A stretch of DNA of 64,000 nucleotides. Origin: Thermodesulfobacteriota bacterium. Its GTDB lineage: Bacteria > Desulfobacterota_D > UBA1144 > Nemesobacterales > CSP1-2. The translations under genes and the position numbers were made by a program. Of this stretch, positions 44,376 to 54,225 are shown piece by piece (positions within the stretch are counted from its first letter, which is position 1; each line of letters starts with the position of its first letter). The notes beneath the pieces were generated by a model. The model was not told the DNA's origin. It saw only the letters and a program-made list of their open reading frames with translations, and made no database searches. Location: assembly GCA_035559815.1 (NCBI GenBank), contig DATMAT010000010.1, positions 40,854 through 104,853 of the forward strand, in the 5' to 3' direction.

Positions 44376-46754
44376 ATGAGAGCCTTAATTTTAATTCTAG
44401 GTCTCATAGCCATAGCGGTGTGCATTATAGTACTAACACCCAAAGCCCAAGCCCAGTTAAATCCAGGAGACATATTGGTCGTAGACCTGAATGCCGGTAC
44501 AGATTCCAGAGGAGCTTTATTCAGCATTAACCCGGTTACCGGCAACCGCACCGTCATAAGTGATTTCGGCAATGCCTCTCAAGGCACGGTGGGATCTAAT
44601 CCATTTGGTGTTTCTCTGGGCCCTTCGGGAGACATTCTGGTCATAGATGCGGATGCCGGTACAGATTCCAGAGGAGCTTTATTCAGCATTAACCCGGTTA
44701 CCGGCAACCGCACCGTCATAAGTGATTTCGGCAGCTCTTCTCAAGGTACGGTGGGAGCTACACCAGTTGGTGTTGCTCCGGGCCCTTCTGGAGATATACT
44801 GGTCATAGATCAGGATGCCGGTACAGGTTCCATAGGAGTTTTATTCAGCGTTAACCCGGTTACCGGCAATCGCACCGTCATAAGTGATTTCGGCAGCTCT
44901 TCTCAAGGTACGGTGGGAGTTACACCAAGTGGTGTTGCTCTGGGACCTTCTGGAGACATAGTGGTCGCAGATGGGGATGCCGGTACAGATTTCGCAGGAG
45001 TTTTATTCAGCGTTCACCCGGTTACCGGCAATCGCACCGTCAAAAGTGATTTCAGCAACCCTTCTCAAGGTCCGGAGGGAGGTAACCCAGTTGGTGTTGC
45101 TCCGGGACCTTTTGGAGATATACTGGTCATAGATGATATTGCCGGTACAGATTTCGCAGGAGTTTTATTCAGTGTTCACCCGGTTACCGGCAACCGCACC
45201 GTGATAAGTGATTTCGGCAACTCTTCTCAAGGTACGGTGGGAGATATATTTGGACTAGTTGGTGTTGCTCCGGGACCTTCTGGAGATATACTGGTCATAG
45301 ATCAGGAGGCCGGTACAGATTTCAGAGGAGCTTTATTCAGCGTTAACCCAGTTACCGGCAACCGCACTGTCATAAGTGATTTCGGTATTCCTTTGCAGGG
45401 TTCCTTAGGAATTGCTCCAGTTGGAGTAGCTGTATTTCCACAGCTCAAACCGGGAGACATATTGGTCATAGATCAGGATACCGGGACTGGCTCCAGAGGA
45501 GCCCTATTCAGCGTTAACCAATTTGACGGCACACGTAAGGTTTTAAGCAACTTCGGGATCTTCCCCCAAGGGGATAATCCAGATGGCTTGGCTGTCGGGG
45601 CTTTCGGGGACACGCTGGTTATTGATGAGGATGCCGGAACAGGAGAAAGGGGTGCATTATTCAGCGTCAATTCATTCACCGGTATCCATACTATGATAAG
45701 CGATTTCGGTGACCCCGCTCAGGGTCAACTGGGAGTTGAGCCGGTCGGCGTGGCAAGAGAGGCTTCAGGTAATATCCTGGTCATTGACCGAAGTGCTGGA
45801 ACGGAAGGAAGAGGAACCCTATTCAGGGTTAATCCGACAAACGGCAACCGCACTATTGTAAGCAACTTTGGTAATTTTTCCCAAGGTGAGCTTGGACTTG
45901 ACCCGGTCGGCATCGCTCTTAATGCTTCGGGTAATGTATTAGTCATAGATAGTGGGGCAGACATTTTGTTCAGCGTTAATCCATCAAACGGCAACCGCAC
46001 AGTTATAAGTGATTTCGCTGATTCTGGTCAAGGTCCTCTTGGAATTGTCGAATCCGGCTTAGCGCTGGGAACTTCGGGAAATATACTGGTTATAGATGAG
46101 GATGCCGGTACTGATTCAATGGGTGCTCTCTTTAGCGTTAACCCGGCTAATGGCAACCGTACAATCATAAGCAATTTCGGTGACCCCGCTCAGGGCCAAC
46201 TGGGACTTGACCCGAATGGCGTGGCCTTGGGCCCCTCAGGTGACATATTGGTCGTAGACCATGGCGCCGGTACGAACTTCCTCGGCGCTCTTTTTGATAT
46301 TAACCCTGCTAATGGCAATCGTGTTGTGATAAGTGACTTCGGCAATTCTTTAAAAGGCCCGTTAGGAGGCGACCTGCATGGATTAGCTTTGGTCGTAAGC
46401 TGTGGCGGGAAGCTGGCTACGAGGGTTGGCACCGTGGGTGCCGACAATATTACAGGCACCGCAGGGCCTGATGTTATAAACTTACTGGGTGGCAACGACA
46501 CGGCAAACAGCGGAGACGGTAATGACATCGTCTGCGGCGGTGCTGGCAACGACACGATGAACGGAGGCAACGGAAGGGATCGTTTGTTGGGGCAAGGTGG
46601 TAATGACATACTGAACGGAGACGCAGGTAACGATAGGTTGAAGGGCGGCGGTGGCAACGATAATATGAATGGGGGAACAGGAAACGACAGATGTATCGGT
46701 GGTCCTGGAAGTGATACTGCTTCAAGCTGTGAAACTACCACTGGTGTGCCGTAA
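44376..46754 (+). CDS. secreted 12-repeat beta-propeller-like protein with C-terminal RTX repeats
   Basis: A 792-residue protein from ATG 44376 (GAAGGAGGGTAAGG upstream) with a signal peptide ending 'KAQAQ'. Twelve units of about 50-55 residues follow, each with 'GDILVID.DAGT', 'GALFSVNP.TGNRTVISDF' and 'GPSG'-type turns, suggesting beta-propeller blades. Residues about 690-785 carry six or more RTX nonapeptides ('GGNDTANSGDGND', 'GGAGNDTMNGGNGRD'), which bind calcium outside the cell. RTX tails often guide type I secretion, but no HlyB/HlyD/TolC genes are here and the Sec-like signal argues otherwise. Units 1 and 2 are almost identical in DNA, pointing to recent duplication. Confidence 0.75.
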   Translation: MRALILILGLIAIAVCIIVLTPKAQAQLNPGDILVVDLNAGTDSRGALFSINPVTGNRTVISDFGNASQGTVGSNPFGVSLGPSGDILVIDADAGTDSRGALFSINPVTGNRTVISDFGSSSQGTVGATPVGVAPGPSGDILVIDQDAGTGSIGVLFSVNPVTGNRTVISDFGSSSQGTVGVTPSGVALGPSGDIVVADGDAGTDFAGVLFSVHPVTGNRTVKSDFSNPSQGPEGGNPVGVAPGPFGDILVIDDIAGTDFAGVLFSVHPVTGNRTVISDFGNSSQGTVGDIFGLVGVAPGPSGDILVIDQEAGTDFRGALFSVNPVTGNRTVISDFGIPLQGSLGIAPVGVAVFPQLKPGDILVIDQDTGTGSRGALFSVNQFDGTRKVLSNFGIFPQGDNPDGLAVGAFGDTLVIDEDAGTGERGALFSVNSFTGIHTMISDFGDPAQGQLGVEPVGVAREASGNILVIDRSAGTEGRGTLFRVNPTNGNRTIVSNFGNFSQGELGLDPVGIALNASGNVLVIDSGADILFSVNPSNGNRTVISDFADSGQGPLGIVESGLALGTSGNILVIDEDAGTDSMGALFSVNPANGNRTIISNFGDPAQGQLGLDPNGVALGPSGDILVVDHGAGTNFLGALFDINPANGNRVVISDFGNSLKGPLGGDLHGLALVVSCGGKLATRVGTVGADNITGTAGPDVINLLGGNDTANSGDGNDIVCGGAGNDTMNGGNGRDRLLGQGGNDILNGDAGNDRLKGGGGNDNMNGGTGNDRCIGGPGSDTASSCETTTGVP

Positions 46755-47153
46755 AACTGTAAATGTCGACATTAGATATACAGACGGTGCCGGTAAAAGT
46801 TACATCGAAACAGCGGCGATTCCCAGTCTGTCATTCTGAACCGAAGGTGAAGAACCTAAATATTATTAGATGCTTCACGGAGTTTATCCTGAGTGCAACG
46901 AAGGGTTCAGCATGACAACCATATTTTTCGCTTAGTTTAATCTGAGTTTCGTAAGGAACGCTGCGTTCCATTTATATAAGACGCTTTCCGAAAGGTCAGA
47001 CAGGAATGTCTGACCTACCAAATTACAATTTTTATATTCCGGTAGAACAGACATTCTTGTCTGTTAAACTCGAAAGATTAAAACCCACGTTATTTAGCAA
47101 CCGCAGTTCGACCGGCTCACCGCAGGCAAGGGTTGCCACTTCAATTTCTCGAC
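46755..47153. repeat. 400-bp intergenic region with repeats C and D
   Basis: Positions 46830-46917 hold a rearranged repeat C (TCATTCTGAACCGAAGGTGA ... GGGTTCAGCATGACA). A short GGAACGCTGCGTTCC palindrome lies near 46956-46970. Palindromic repeat D copy 3 is at 46995-47067. No gene is supported. Confidence 0.65.
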
Positions 47154-48377
47154 CTAGCTCTTTATCACCAACTTCACTTCCTCTATGGAACGGGGAGTGG
47201 CTTTGGTGACGATGAAGGTATAATTCCGGTAGGTAATTCTGTCCTCGACTCTTGGTATGGAGCCCTTTTTAGAAAGAAGAAAACCACTCAGCGTGTCGTA
47301 ATCCCCCTCCGGGAGACGGAGTCCCAATTCGTCATTTATATCATCGATGTAAACCTTTGGATTGATGAGGTACTCATCTTCCGAGATCTTCCTCCACAGT
47401 TTGGTGCCCTTGTCGTATTCATCCTCGATGTCGCCAACCACTTCTTCCAATATATTCTCCAGCGTTACCACCCCTACGGCGCCGCCGTACTCGTCAACCA
47501 CCACCGCCATTCCGGCGCGACCCTTTTTCATCTCGTCTAAAAGCTGGTCCACCGCTTTTGTCTCCGGGACGTAAAAAGGCGGATGGGAGAAATTCTTCAC
47601 CGGGTCTTCCGGTTTCGCCCCAAGTATGTCAAACGCATAGAGCATCCCGTTGATGTTATCTATTCTCTCATGATATATAGGGATTCTGGAATGCCCGGTT
47701 TCTTTAATAACCCTCACCGCTTCCTTCACCGGGCTATCCTCGTTAAGAGCAGTCACCTGAATAAGCGGAATCATGATTTCCTCTATCGTAGTCTCGGAGA
47801 ATCGGAATATTCTCCTTATGACTTTTTCCCTATATCCCTTTTGAAGCTCCGTTTCATTTCCTTCGATCGCATAGAGAAGCTCCTCCCTGGTGATGAACCG
47901 GTTTTCAGTATCCCCGATTAGCCTCATAAGCCCTCTCAAGAATATGTTTATCAAGAAGAGAATCGGAGAGAAAATCTTGGACGCAATCCAGAGGGGATAA
48001 ATCGTAAGTAGGACGAGCGTGTTTCCCCTTCTCTGGAAAATGGCTTTGGGCACAACCTGGCCGAAGACTACTATCAACGGGGAGAGAATAAGAATGGTGT
48101 AAAGCTCTCCTCTATGCCCGTAACGGTCCTGCATGAAGAAGGTCATGAGAATGGTGTTGATGATGAGGGAGAGATTTATTCCGACGAGGGTAGTACTTAT
48201 AAAACGCTCTACCTCCTGATAGCATTTAAGCACCAGCCTGGCGCTTTTTGACCCCTGGTCGGCAAGGGACCTCATCTTTATTTTATCGCAGGAGACAAGA
48301 GCTATTTCCGAGCCGGCAAAGAAGGCCTGAAGAAGGAGAAACATTGCTGTAACCAGGATAAGCAATTCAAGCGACAT
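47154..48377 (-). CDS. CNNM/CorC-HlyC family membrane protein (DUF21 plus CBS pair)
   Basis: A 407-residue protein: an N-terminal DUF21 membrane domain with about four helices ('[18 protein letters not shown]'), a CBS pair (about residues 205-330: '[20 protein letters not shown]', '[22 protein letters not shown]') and a C-terminal CorC_HlyC domain ('[18 protein letters not shown]'). Family members are linked to Mg2+/Co2+ transport or resistance; true haemolysin activity is not expected. It overlaps its tandem paralogue by 11 nt. Confidence 0.85.
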   Translation of the reverse strand: MSLELLILVTAMFLLLQAFFAGSEIALVSCDKIKMRSLADQGSKSARLVLKCYQEVERFISTTLVGINLSLIINTILMTFFMQDRYGHRGELYTILILSPLIVVFGQVVPKAIFQRRGNTLVLLTIYPLWIASKIFSPILFLINIFLRGLMRLIGDTENRFITREELLYAIEGNETELQKGYREKVIRRIFRFSETTIEEIMIPLIQVTALNEDSPVKEAVRVIKETGHSRIPIYHERIDNINGMLYAFDILGAKPEDPVKNFSHPPFYVPETKAVDQLLDEMKKGRAGMAVVVDEYGGAVGVVTLENILEEVVGDIEDEYDKGTKLWRKISEDEYLINPKVYIDDINDELGLRLPEGDYDTLSGFLLSKKGSIPRVEDRITYRNYTFIVTKATPRSIEEVKLVIKS

Positions 48378-49707
48378 CGGCTACCTCTTTTTTAGACCTT
48401 TCTACCTTGATCTCGGCGATTCTCTTTCCGGAAACCTTGTTTACAGTAAATTTTATGCTTCCATAAGTCACCTGCTCCCCCTCGTGCGGGAACCTGCCAA
48501 AAAGGTCAAAAACAAATCCACCCACTGTTTCATGGTCTTCCTCCATGGGAAGTATCGCTTCTTCAATCTCTTCCCCCAGATTTTCGAGCCCGCCGAACCT
48601 TAGCACCGTAAATAGGAGGTCGTCGTTGAATTCATCTATCTTCATGCTTCCCGGAATGATCAGTGAGGAGTCTTCAATCCTAACCAGGGGCTCTCTCGTT
48701 ATTCTTCTTTCGTCCTCGATTTCTCCAAACAGCTCTTCCAGTATGTCTTCCATGGTGACGATCCCGTCGACCCTCCCGTACTCATCCACCACGACCGCTA
48801 TGTGTATTCGCTTCTGCTGAAACTCGCGAAGAAGGTCGAATGCCCTTTTGGTTCGGGGTATGAAATAAGGCGGCCGGGCAATATTTTCGACAGTGATTGT
48901 TTCCGAGGGGTTGGCCGAGAGAAGGTCCTTGACGTAGAGAATTCCGATTACGTTATCTCTGTCGGTCTTATATACTGGAATCCGGGAGAAGCCTCTTTTC
49001 TTGGCTTCGTATATGGCTTCTGCTAGGGGTGTGCCTGCAGGTAGAAAAAAACAGTCTATGCTCGGGGTCATGATCTTATAGGCCGGAACCTCCTCCAGTC
49101 TGAAGAGGCTACTTACCAGTTTTCTCTCTATCTCGGTGACCACACCCTCTTCACTTCCTATCCCCACCAGTACCCTTAATTCGTCGGTATTAAATCCCTC
49201 GGCGTGCTCGTATTCCGCCTTGCCGCCGAAAAGCCATGTAAAACCTATAGAAAGAACCATAATGACCCATCTAAGCGGGGTGATAAGCGTGTGAAATAGG
49301 TTTAGGGGATATGAAACAATGCCTGAAATGACCCTGGAATATTTGACACCGATTGTTTTTGGACCTATTTCTCCGAGAAGGAGAAGACTGGGAGATGAAA
49401 TAAGGATGCAGATCGCTGTAAGTAGCTGCTCCGGCGGACCGTGTATTATGCTCCTTACCGTTGAAGCTACTACGCTGGCATAGGCGACATTTATCACCTC
49501 ATCCGCTAGGAGAATGGTTATTATAAGCTTGTAAGGCTCTTTCAGTAGCCTTTCAATAAGAGAAGCACTCTTTCTCCCCTCTTTTTTAATTTTTTCACGT
49601 TGGTGTCTCCCCAGGGAAAAAAGGGCGCCCTCAGACATGGAAAAGAAGCCTGAAAGCACCAAAAGAATGACAATCAAGAAAAAGTTACTTAAAGGCAGGT
49701 CATCCAT
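48367..49707 (-). CDS. CNNM/CorC-HlyC family membrane protein (tandem paralogue)
   Basis: A 446-residue paralogue of the downstream gene with the same DUF21, CBS-pair and CorC_HlyC layout ('FSMSEGALFSLGR', '[22 protein letters not shown]', 'TVGGFVFDLFGRFP'). The two may form a heteromeric Mg2+-related transporter. It begins in a TAATG overlap with the thiL stop, so the three genes are coupled in the order thiL, paralogue 1, paralogue 2. Confidence 0.85.
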   Translation of the reverse strand: MDDLPLSNFFLIVILLVLSGFFSMSEGALFSLGRHQREKIKKEGRKSASLIERLLKEPYKLIITILLADEVINVAYASVVASTVRSIIHGPPEQLLTAICILISSPSLLLLGEIGPKTIGVKYSRVISGIVSYPLNLFHTLITPLRWVIMVLSIGFTWLFGGKAEYEHAEGFNTDELRVLVGIGSEEGVVTEIERKLVSSLFRLEEVPAYKIMTPSIDCFFLPAGTPLAEAIYEAKKRGFSRIPVYKTDRDNVIGILYVKDLLSANPSETITVENIARPPYFIPRTKRAFDLLREFQQKRIHIAVVVDEYGRVDGIVTMEDILEELFGEIEDERRITREPLVRIEDSSLIIPGSMKIDEFNDDLLFTVLRFGGLENLGEEIEEAILPMEEDHETVGGFVFDLFGRFPHEGEQVTYGSIKFTVNKVSGKRIAEIKVERSKKEVADVA

Positions 49708-50684
49708 TAGCTGCTAAAATGTATAAACCCTTTTCGTTCTATGCTTAGTTCTTCGCCGTCCGCATCCAAGAGGATTATGCCGGGTTCTAATGTTACATGG
49801 CCGATCGCCGTAACCGGGATTTCCAAAATCCTTGAAACCTTGTTTATGGCGCCGATATTCCCCCCAGGAGACGTAAACAGAAGCTCGTAGTCCTCTCCTC
49901 CGGAAAGGGCTAATTGGTACTGGTCGGACATGAAATCGGATATGCGCTTTCGATAGCTTGAGGAAAGAGGTATTTGGCCGAGGCTTATTCTGGCCCCTAA
50001 TCCATGCTCTAACGTTATTCGCTCGAGGTCCAGGATAAGTCCGTCACTTATGTCTATCATGGAAGAAACAAGCCTTCTTTTTGCAAGCTCACGCCCAAGC
50101 GCCAGTCTTGGCTGGGGGGCCGTATACCTACCTATCAGATGCTCGTCTTCCTTTCCTCCGGCTAAAAGCGTTTTTAACCCAAGCGCAGAGTCACCCAACG
50201 TTCCGCTTACATATATAATGTCCCCGGCACTTGCTCCGGTCCTTTTAACCATGATATCAGGCTCCACTTCTCCCAAAACGGTTACGTCGACGAAGAGTCT
50301 TTCAGAAGCGCTTATATTGCCCCCTATCAATTCCAGCTCGAATTCCCTACCCGCAGCCTCAAAACCATCCAACAGGCCTTCCCAGAAGTCTTCCCCATCG
50401 TCTTTCGAAAAGCCGAGAGAGGCTAGGAAAAATTTAGGCACCCCACCCATTGCCCCGATATCGCTTACAGACACGGCAACAGCCCTTCTGCCCAGTTGTT
50501 CGGCGGAAATTAGTCTTTTGATGAAATGAACATCCTCCACCTGTGAATCGGTGGTGACGAGGAGTTGCTTCTCCGGATGAATCTTTACGGCGGCAGCGTC
50601 ATCCCCTATTCCCAGAGTAACGCTTTTTGATACGTTTCTAAACCGCTCTTTTATCCGTCTTAGAGCACTTAACTCATCTATCAT
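49707..50684 (-). CDS. thiL: thiamine-monophosphate kinase
   Basis: A 325-residue AIR-synthase-fold kinase with 'LGIGDDAAAV', 'TTDSQVEDVHF', 'SVSDIGAMGG' and 'IDISDGLILDLERI'. These Mg-ATP and thiamine phosphate sites define ThiL, which phosphorylates thiamine monophosphate to thiamine diphosphate. The product is the cofactor for the kor enzyme and the ThDP enzyme in this window. No TPP riboswitch was recognised upstream. A 306-bp gene-free stretch separates it from the next, divergent gene. Confidence 0.9.
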   Translation of the reverse strand: MIDELSALRRIKERFRNVSKSVTLGIGDDAAAVKIHPEKQLLVTTDSQVEDVHFIKRLISAEQLGRRAVAVSVSDIGAMGGVPKFFLASLGFSKDDGEDFWEGLLDGFEAAGREFELELIGGNISASERLFVDVTVLGEVEPDIMVKRTGASAGDIIYVSGTLGDSALGLKTLLAGGKEDEHLIGRYTAPQPRLALGRELAKRRLVSSMIDISDGLILDLERITLEHGLGARISLGQIPLSSSYRKRISDFMSDQYQLALSGGEDYELLFTSPGGNIGAINKVSRILEIPVTAIGHVTLEPGIILLDADGEELSIERKGFIHFSS

Positions 50685-51011
50685 TTTGACGAAAGCTTAA
50701 AAGCCGGAAATGTTTCTCTCCTGGCTACCGTTATCGGGCTTTTGTAAGCTCGGAGGAAACTTTAAACTGATAAGGTATTTTAAAAGCTCGGGCCTAGGAT
50801 TTGATATAAAGCTTATTCTCTTTATGTGACTACTTGAACCGTCCATCTAGAAATCCTACTCTGCAATACCATTTTAGGTTATTTAGTTTTGTATGTCAAA
50901 CCCGGTATTTAAACAGTGGCAACGGAAAACAAACACGGTTTAACTAGAGAAAAATGGAGATTTTGTATATAGTTGTGAAATATTCCTTTAGTGCAAAAGC
51001 CGCTCATCTTA

Positions 51012-52085
51012 ATGGATAGGACCAAAAAAAAGAGCGCCTTTATACGCAATTTTGAGGCAGGAAATTATCTGGAAAATTTTCTGGTATCGGCCGTTTCGGC
51101 CATATTGGTTATAAGGCTTTTTCTCAAGCTGACCGGCTACCCCCAAATAAGCAACAGCACCTTACACATTGCCCACCTGCTCTGGGGTGGGCTTTTGATG
51201 TTAGTCTCCATAATCATTCTGTTGTCATTCCTGAGCAGAGGCGCAGAACACCTGGCCTCGATCCTGGGAGGGATCGGATTCGGCACATTTATAGATGAGG
51301 TCGGCAAATTTGTTACCCAGGACAATAATTATTTTTTCCAGCCGGCTGTAGCCATAATGTATGTCACCTTCATTTTGATTATTATTGCCATTCGCTCTAT
51401 AGAGGCAGGGCGGAATTACTCTACCACGGAATATCTGATGAATGCGCTACGGGAGATGGAGGAGGTGGTACTGCATGATATGGATGAAGAAGGGAGAAAG
51501 AGGGCATTAAGCTACCTGGATAAGAGCGATAAGGATAACCCCTTGGTTGCCGCACTCCGTAATATCCTTCCCCAAACACATTTGATACCGACTTCGAAGC
51601 CCGGCTTTTATGCTCGTATGAAACTCAGTTTTCAAAATTTCTACTACAAAATCGTCAAACTTCGGGCTTTCTCCATAGGAATCATAGTCTTCTTTTTAGT
51701 TCAAATGATAATCAGCCTGGCTTATGCCGTAGTGCTTGTATTCTTTCTGGGGCTCGGCTGGGACAAAATTCTCGATGTTAAAGTATTCGACCATATCGCC
51801 AATCGTGTTGACAACTTGTCTTTTGTTGATTGGGCAGAACTTCTATCTTCGCTTTTGTCAGGAGTATTCGTATTCATAGGCGTATTCAACATTCACCGGT
51901 CAAGGCTTTTTGCTTTTCAGATGTTTGAGCGTTCCATTCTGGTAACCATATTTCTCACCCAGGTTTTCATATTCTACAAAGAACAGTTTGCCGCGCTTAC
52001 AGGGCTATTCTTTAATATTTTAATCCTGATTGCAGTTCGTTATATGATCGAGCGGGAGCAAACGATGAGGATGAAACAGGCCTAG
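51012..52085 (+). CDS. multi-pass membrane protein of unknown function
   Basis: A 357-residue protein from ATG 51012; GTG 50991 is also open, and neither has a clear ribosome-binding site. About seven to eight hydrophobic helices are arranged in two groups flanking a cytosolic, acidic middle ('LMNALREMEEVVLHDMDEEG'). A conserved-looking 'GFGTFIDEVGKFVTQDNNYFF' loop suggests an enzyme- or channel-like site in the membrane. The family is not recognised. Confidence 0.55.
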   Translation: MDRTKKKSAFIRNFEAGNYLENFLVSAVSAILVIRLFLKLTGYPQISNSTLHIAHLLWGGLLMLVSIIILLSFLSRGAEHLASILGGIGFGTFIDEVGKFVTQDNNYFFQPAVAIMYVTFILIIIAIRSIEAGRNYSTTEYLMNALREMEEVVLHDMDEEGRKRALSYLDKSDKDNPLVAALRNILPQTHLIPTSKPGFYARMKLSFQNFYYKIVKLRAFSIGIIVFFLVQMIISLAYAVVLVFFLGLGWDKILDVKVFDHIANRVDNLSFVDWAELLSSLLSGVFVFIGVFNIHRSRLFAFQMFERSILVTIFLTQVFIFYKEQFAALTGLFFNILILIAVRYMIEREQTMRMKQA

Positions 52086-52812
52086 GTTTTAACTCGAATA
52101 TTGACGGCGTCTAGAAATTTAATTGCTAATTAATAACAAAGGATAGTCAAAGATATTTTGTCATCCCCATCCCCGGTTAAGCCAGGGATCGGGGATCCTC
52201 TCCCCATGTCATCCCCGAATGTATTAATCGGGGATCCATAATTAAAAACTGGATTCCCACTTTCGTGGGAATGACAGATCGGGGGATTCCCACTCCCCGC
52301 ATACGCAAGGACAAGCCTCACGGGAATGACTATGAAAATCCGATACATGGGCAAATTTTTATTCTCTAAAATTTAATTTGAGAAATCTCTTTGGCGTGCC
52401 ACATGGTCTTCGCTGTCATTGCGAGCCGCCTGCAATACCCCGCACTTGTCATTGCGAGCGATAGCGAAGCAATCTCGTTTTTTTCAAAGGATTGCTTCGT
52501 CATTTCATTCCTCGCAATGACAGGCCGGGGGGAATTGCGACTCTCCTCTCGGACTCCCTCGCAATGCCATGTGAGAGTGCTTGCATATGTATTACTACCC
52601 CGTGGCTCGTCGCTGAGAGGTTCACTGATACAGAACAAGGGGGTTGTAGGGAACGCATACCTGTCCTGAGCACTTCGGCCTCGCTCAGTGTAAACTCTGT
52701 CGAAGGATATGCGTTCCCTACGATAACAATAAACAACGCAAACGCTATGGCGGAGATACCATTAATGGCTTTACTACAGCAATCCAATATCAAAATATGA
52801 TTTTGTTATATA
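52086..52812. repeat. 730-bp intergenic region built from repeats A, B and E
   Basis: Repeat A lies at 52160-52330 (GTCATCCCCATCCCC ... CGGGAATGAC). Repeat B lies at about 52416-52530 (TCATTGCGAGCGATAGCGAA and complement). An element at 52646-52721 is bounded by perfect 14-bp inverted ends GTAGGGAACGCATA / TATGCGTTCCCTAC. Four overlapping ORFs across this stretch are translations of repeats. Confidence 0.7.
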
Positions 52813-53970
52813 TTAGGAACGGCTTCGTCTTCCCGGCCTTTTAATCTTCTGAATCTCCTCAAGCATGGATTCCAGCTTCTCCAAAGTTACTTCGAACTTC
52901 TCCGAAATCCTGCGAAGCTCGTCTGCCGGAAGCTCAACCTCTCCCGAAGAGGAATCGGCCAGAGGAGCCTCCGGATTCCAGGCTTCCTGTCGCACTGCCA
53001 GTTGGGCAATATCCCAGCGGGAATAGTGGCCGAGTGAATCAAAAACCGCTTTTACCGCCTTTATCTGATTCGCATAGCACTCAGCATAAAGAATCGCATC
53101 CTTCTCAAAGTTGGGCTCGGCCAAATATCTTCCGGCAGGGTTCACAATTGAGCTTCCGCCCTGCGCCCAGTCGTAATTGATATGGTTGCCGTCCCTTATG
53201 TAATGCCATCTTTCCGGGAAATCCTCCGGCGTCAAAAACCCACAGGCACTCAGCACAAACGCCCCGGCCTCGAAGGCGTGTACTTTAATAAGAGATTGGA
53301 GATTGCAAAGCGCGCCGCCTGGACTTGTGTCGGCATCAAGAAGGTGGGTTTCTCCTCTTTTCCAGTTACCCGGCCAGACGGCGATATGAAAATCCTCGCC
53401 CCTATGAATCATCGCTGCTCTTATGAGGGTCATGTGGTTTTCCCAGCATATAAGACCCCCGATACGGCCAATGTCTGTATCAAACACCCTTATATCGCTG
53501 GCATCCCCTTTGCCCCAATAGATTCTCTCCGTGTATGTGGGCATGGTCTTTCTGTGCCTTCCCATGACCTGACCGTCCTTCCCTATGAATAGCAAGGTAT
53601 TGTAAACGGTGCAGCTTCCGGCACGGTCGTCCAATTCGTTCAAGCCCATGACCACGTATGCCCCCGCTTCCTTTGCCGCCCGTCCCAGAATCTCCGTGTC
53701 CTCGCTCGGAATAACGACGGAGTTGTCCTGGAGCGCAATCATGTAATCGGTCCACTCATGTGGGTTTGTTTCATAGCCTACGGTGTAATATGCCGGGTAG
53801 GTGGGAATGAAGGCTTCGGAAAAAGCGATTAATTCGGCCTTATTTCTTCCGGCGTCTTTTATTAATCTGCAGGCCTTCTCGATGGTCTTCTGCTTATCCA
53901 TAAAAACAGGCGCAGCCTGCACGACCGCAACCTTCACTTTTTCCCTGCCGCCTAGAACTTTTTTGCTCAT
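52813..53970 (-). CDS. nitrilase superfamily enzyme, nitrilase branch
   Basis: A 385-residue C-N hydrolase from ATG 53970, which follows AGAGGG. The catalytic triad is Glu in 'AFSEAFIPTYP', Lys in 'HRKTMPTYTERIYWG', and Cys in 'GLICWENHMTL'. 'CWEN' and the longer length fit true nitrilases (R-CN to R-COOH plus ammonia) rather than amidases. The C-terminal 60 residues form a charged helix, possibly for spiral oligomers. Substrate unknown. A longer in-frame start at 54030 lacks support. Confidence 0.85.
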   Translation of the reverse strand: MSKKVLGGREKVKVAVVQAAPVFMDKQKTIEKACRLIKDAGRNKAELIAFSEAFIPTYPAYYTVGYETNPHEWTDYMIALQDNSVVIPSEDTEILGRAAKEAGAYVVMGLNELDDRAGSCTVYNTLLFIGKDGQVMGRHRKTMPTYTERIYWGKGDASDIRVFDTDIGRIGGLICWENHMTLIRAAMIHRGEDFHIAVWPGNWKRGETHLLDADTSPGGALCNLQSLIKVHAFEAGAFVLSACGFLTPEDFPERWHYIRDGNHINYDWAQGGSSIVNPAGRYLAEPNFEKDAILYAECYANQIKAVKAVFDSLGHYSRWDIAQLAVRQEAWNPEAPLADSSSGEVELPADELRRISEKFEVTLEKLESMLEEIQKIKRPGRRSRS

Positions 53971-54005
53971 TGTTGCCCTCTGATTTTTGTTGATTTGATT
54001 TTGTA

Positions 54006-54027
54006 GAGACGCAAAATTTTGCGTCTC
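54006..54027. repeat. perfect 22-bp palindrome (half GAGACGCAAAA)
   Basis: GAGACGCAAAA (54006-54016) is followed by its exact complement (54017-54027), flanked by 'TTGTA' and 'CACGA'. It lies about 36 bp upstream of the nitrilase start. It may be a short dispersed repeat or a regulatory site. Confidence 0.55.
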
Positions 54028-54225
54028 CACGATCTTTATTCAACCAAACTCTCGTGGTATTTCAATGTTTACAGTTAAAAGCTAGAATCGGAATTACCCG
54101 GTAATTATAGACGATTGGTCTTAAAGACTCAAAACAATCCTAAACTTTAATATCGCCATCAAATCGCAAAGAAAAACTCAAACGTTAACTGCCGGACTAT
54201 ATTCGGCAATCCCTGGATTAAGAGC

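Noticed and set aside
46190..46741. Long antisense ORFs opposite the RTX region
   Set aside because: They are shadows of the repetitive Gly/Asp codons, giving Pro/Ser/Leu repeats with no independent start signal.
50685..50990. TPP riboswitch upstream of thiL
   Set aside because: The conserved CTGAGA and ACCTGATC-type blocks are not present on the coding strand.
52366..52800. Overlapping ORFs of about 90-100 codons on both strands
   Set aside because: They lie wholly in repeats B and E and have no ribosome-binding sites.
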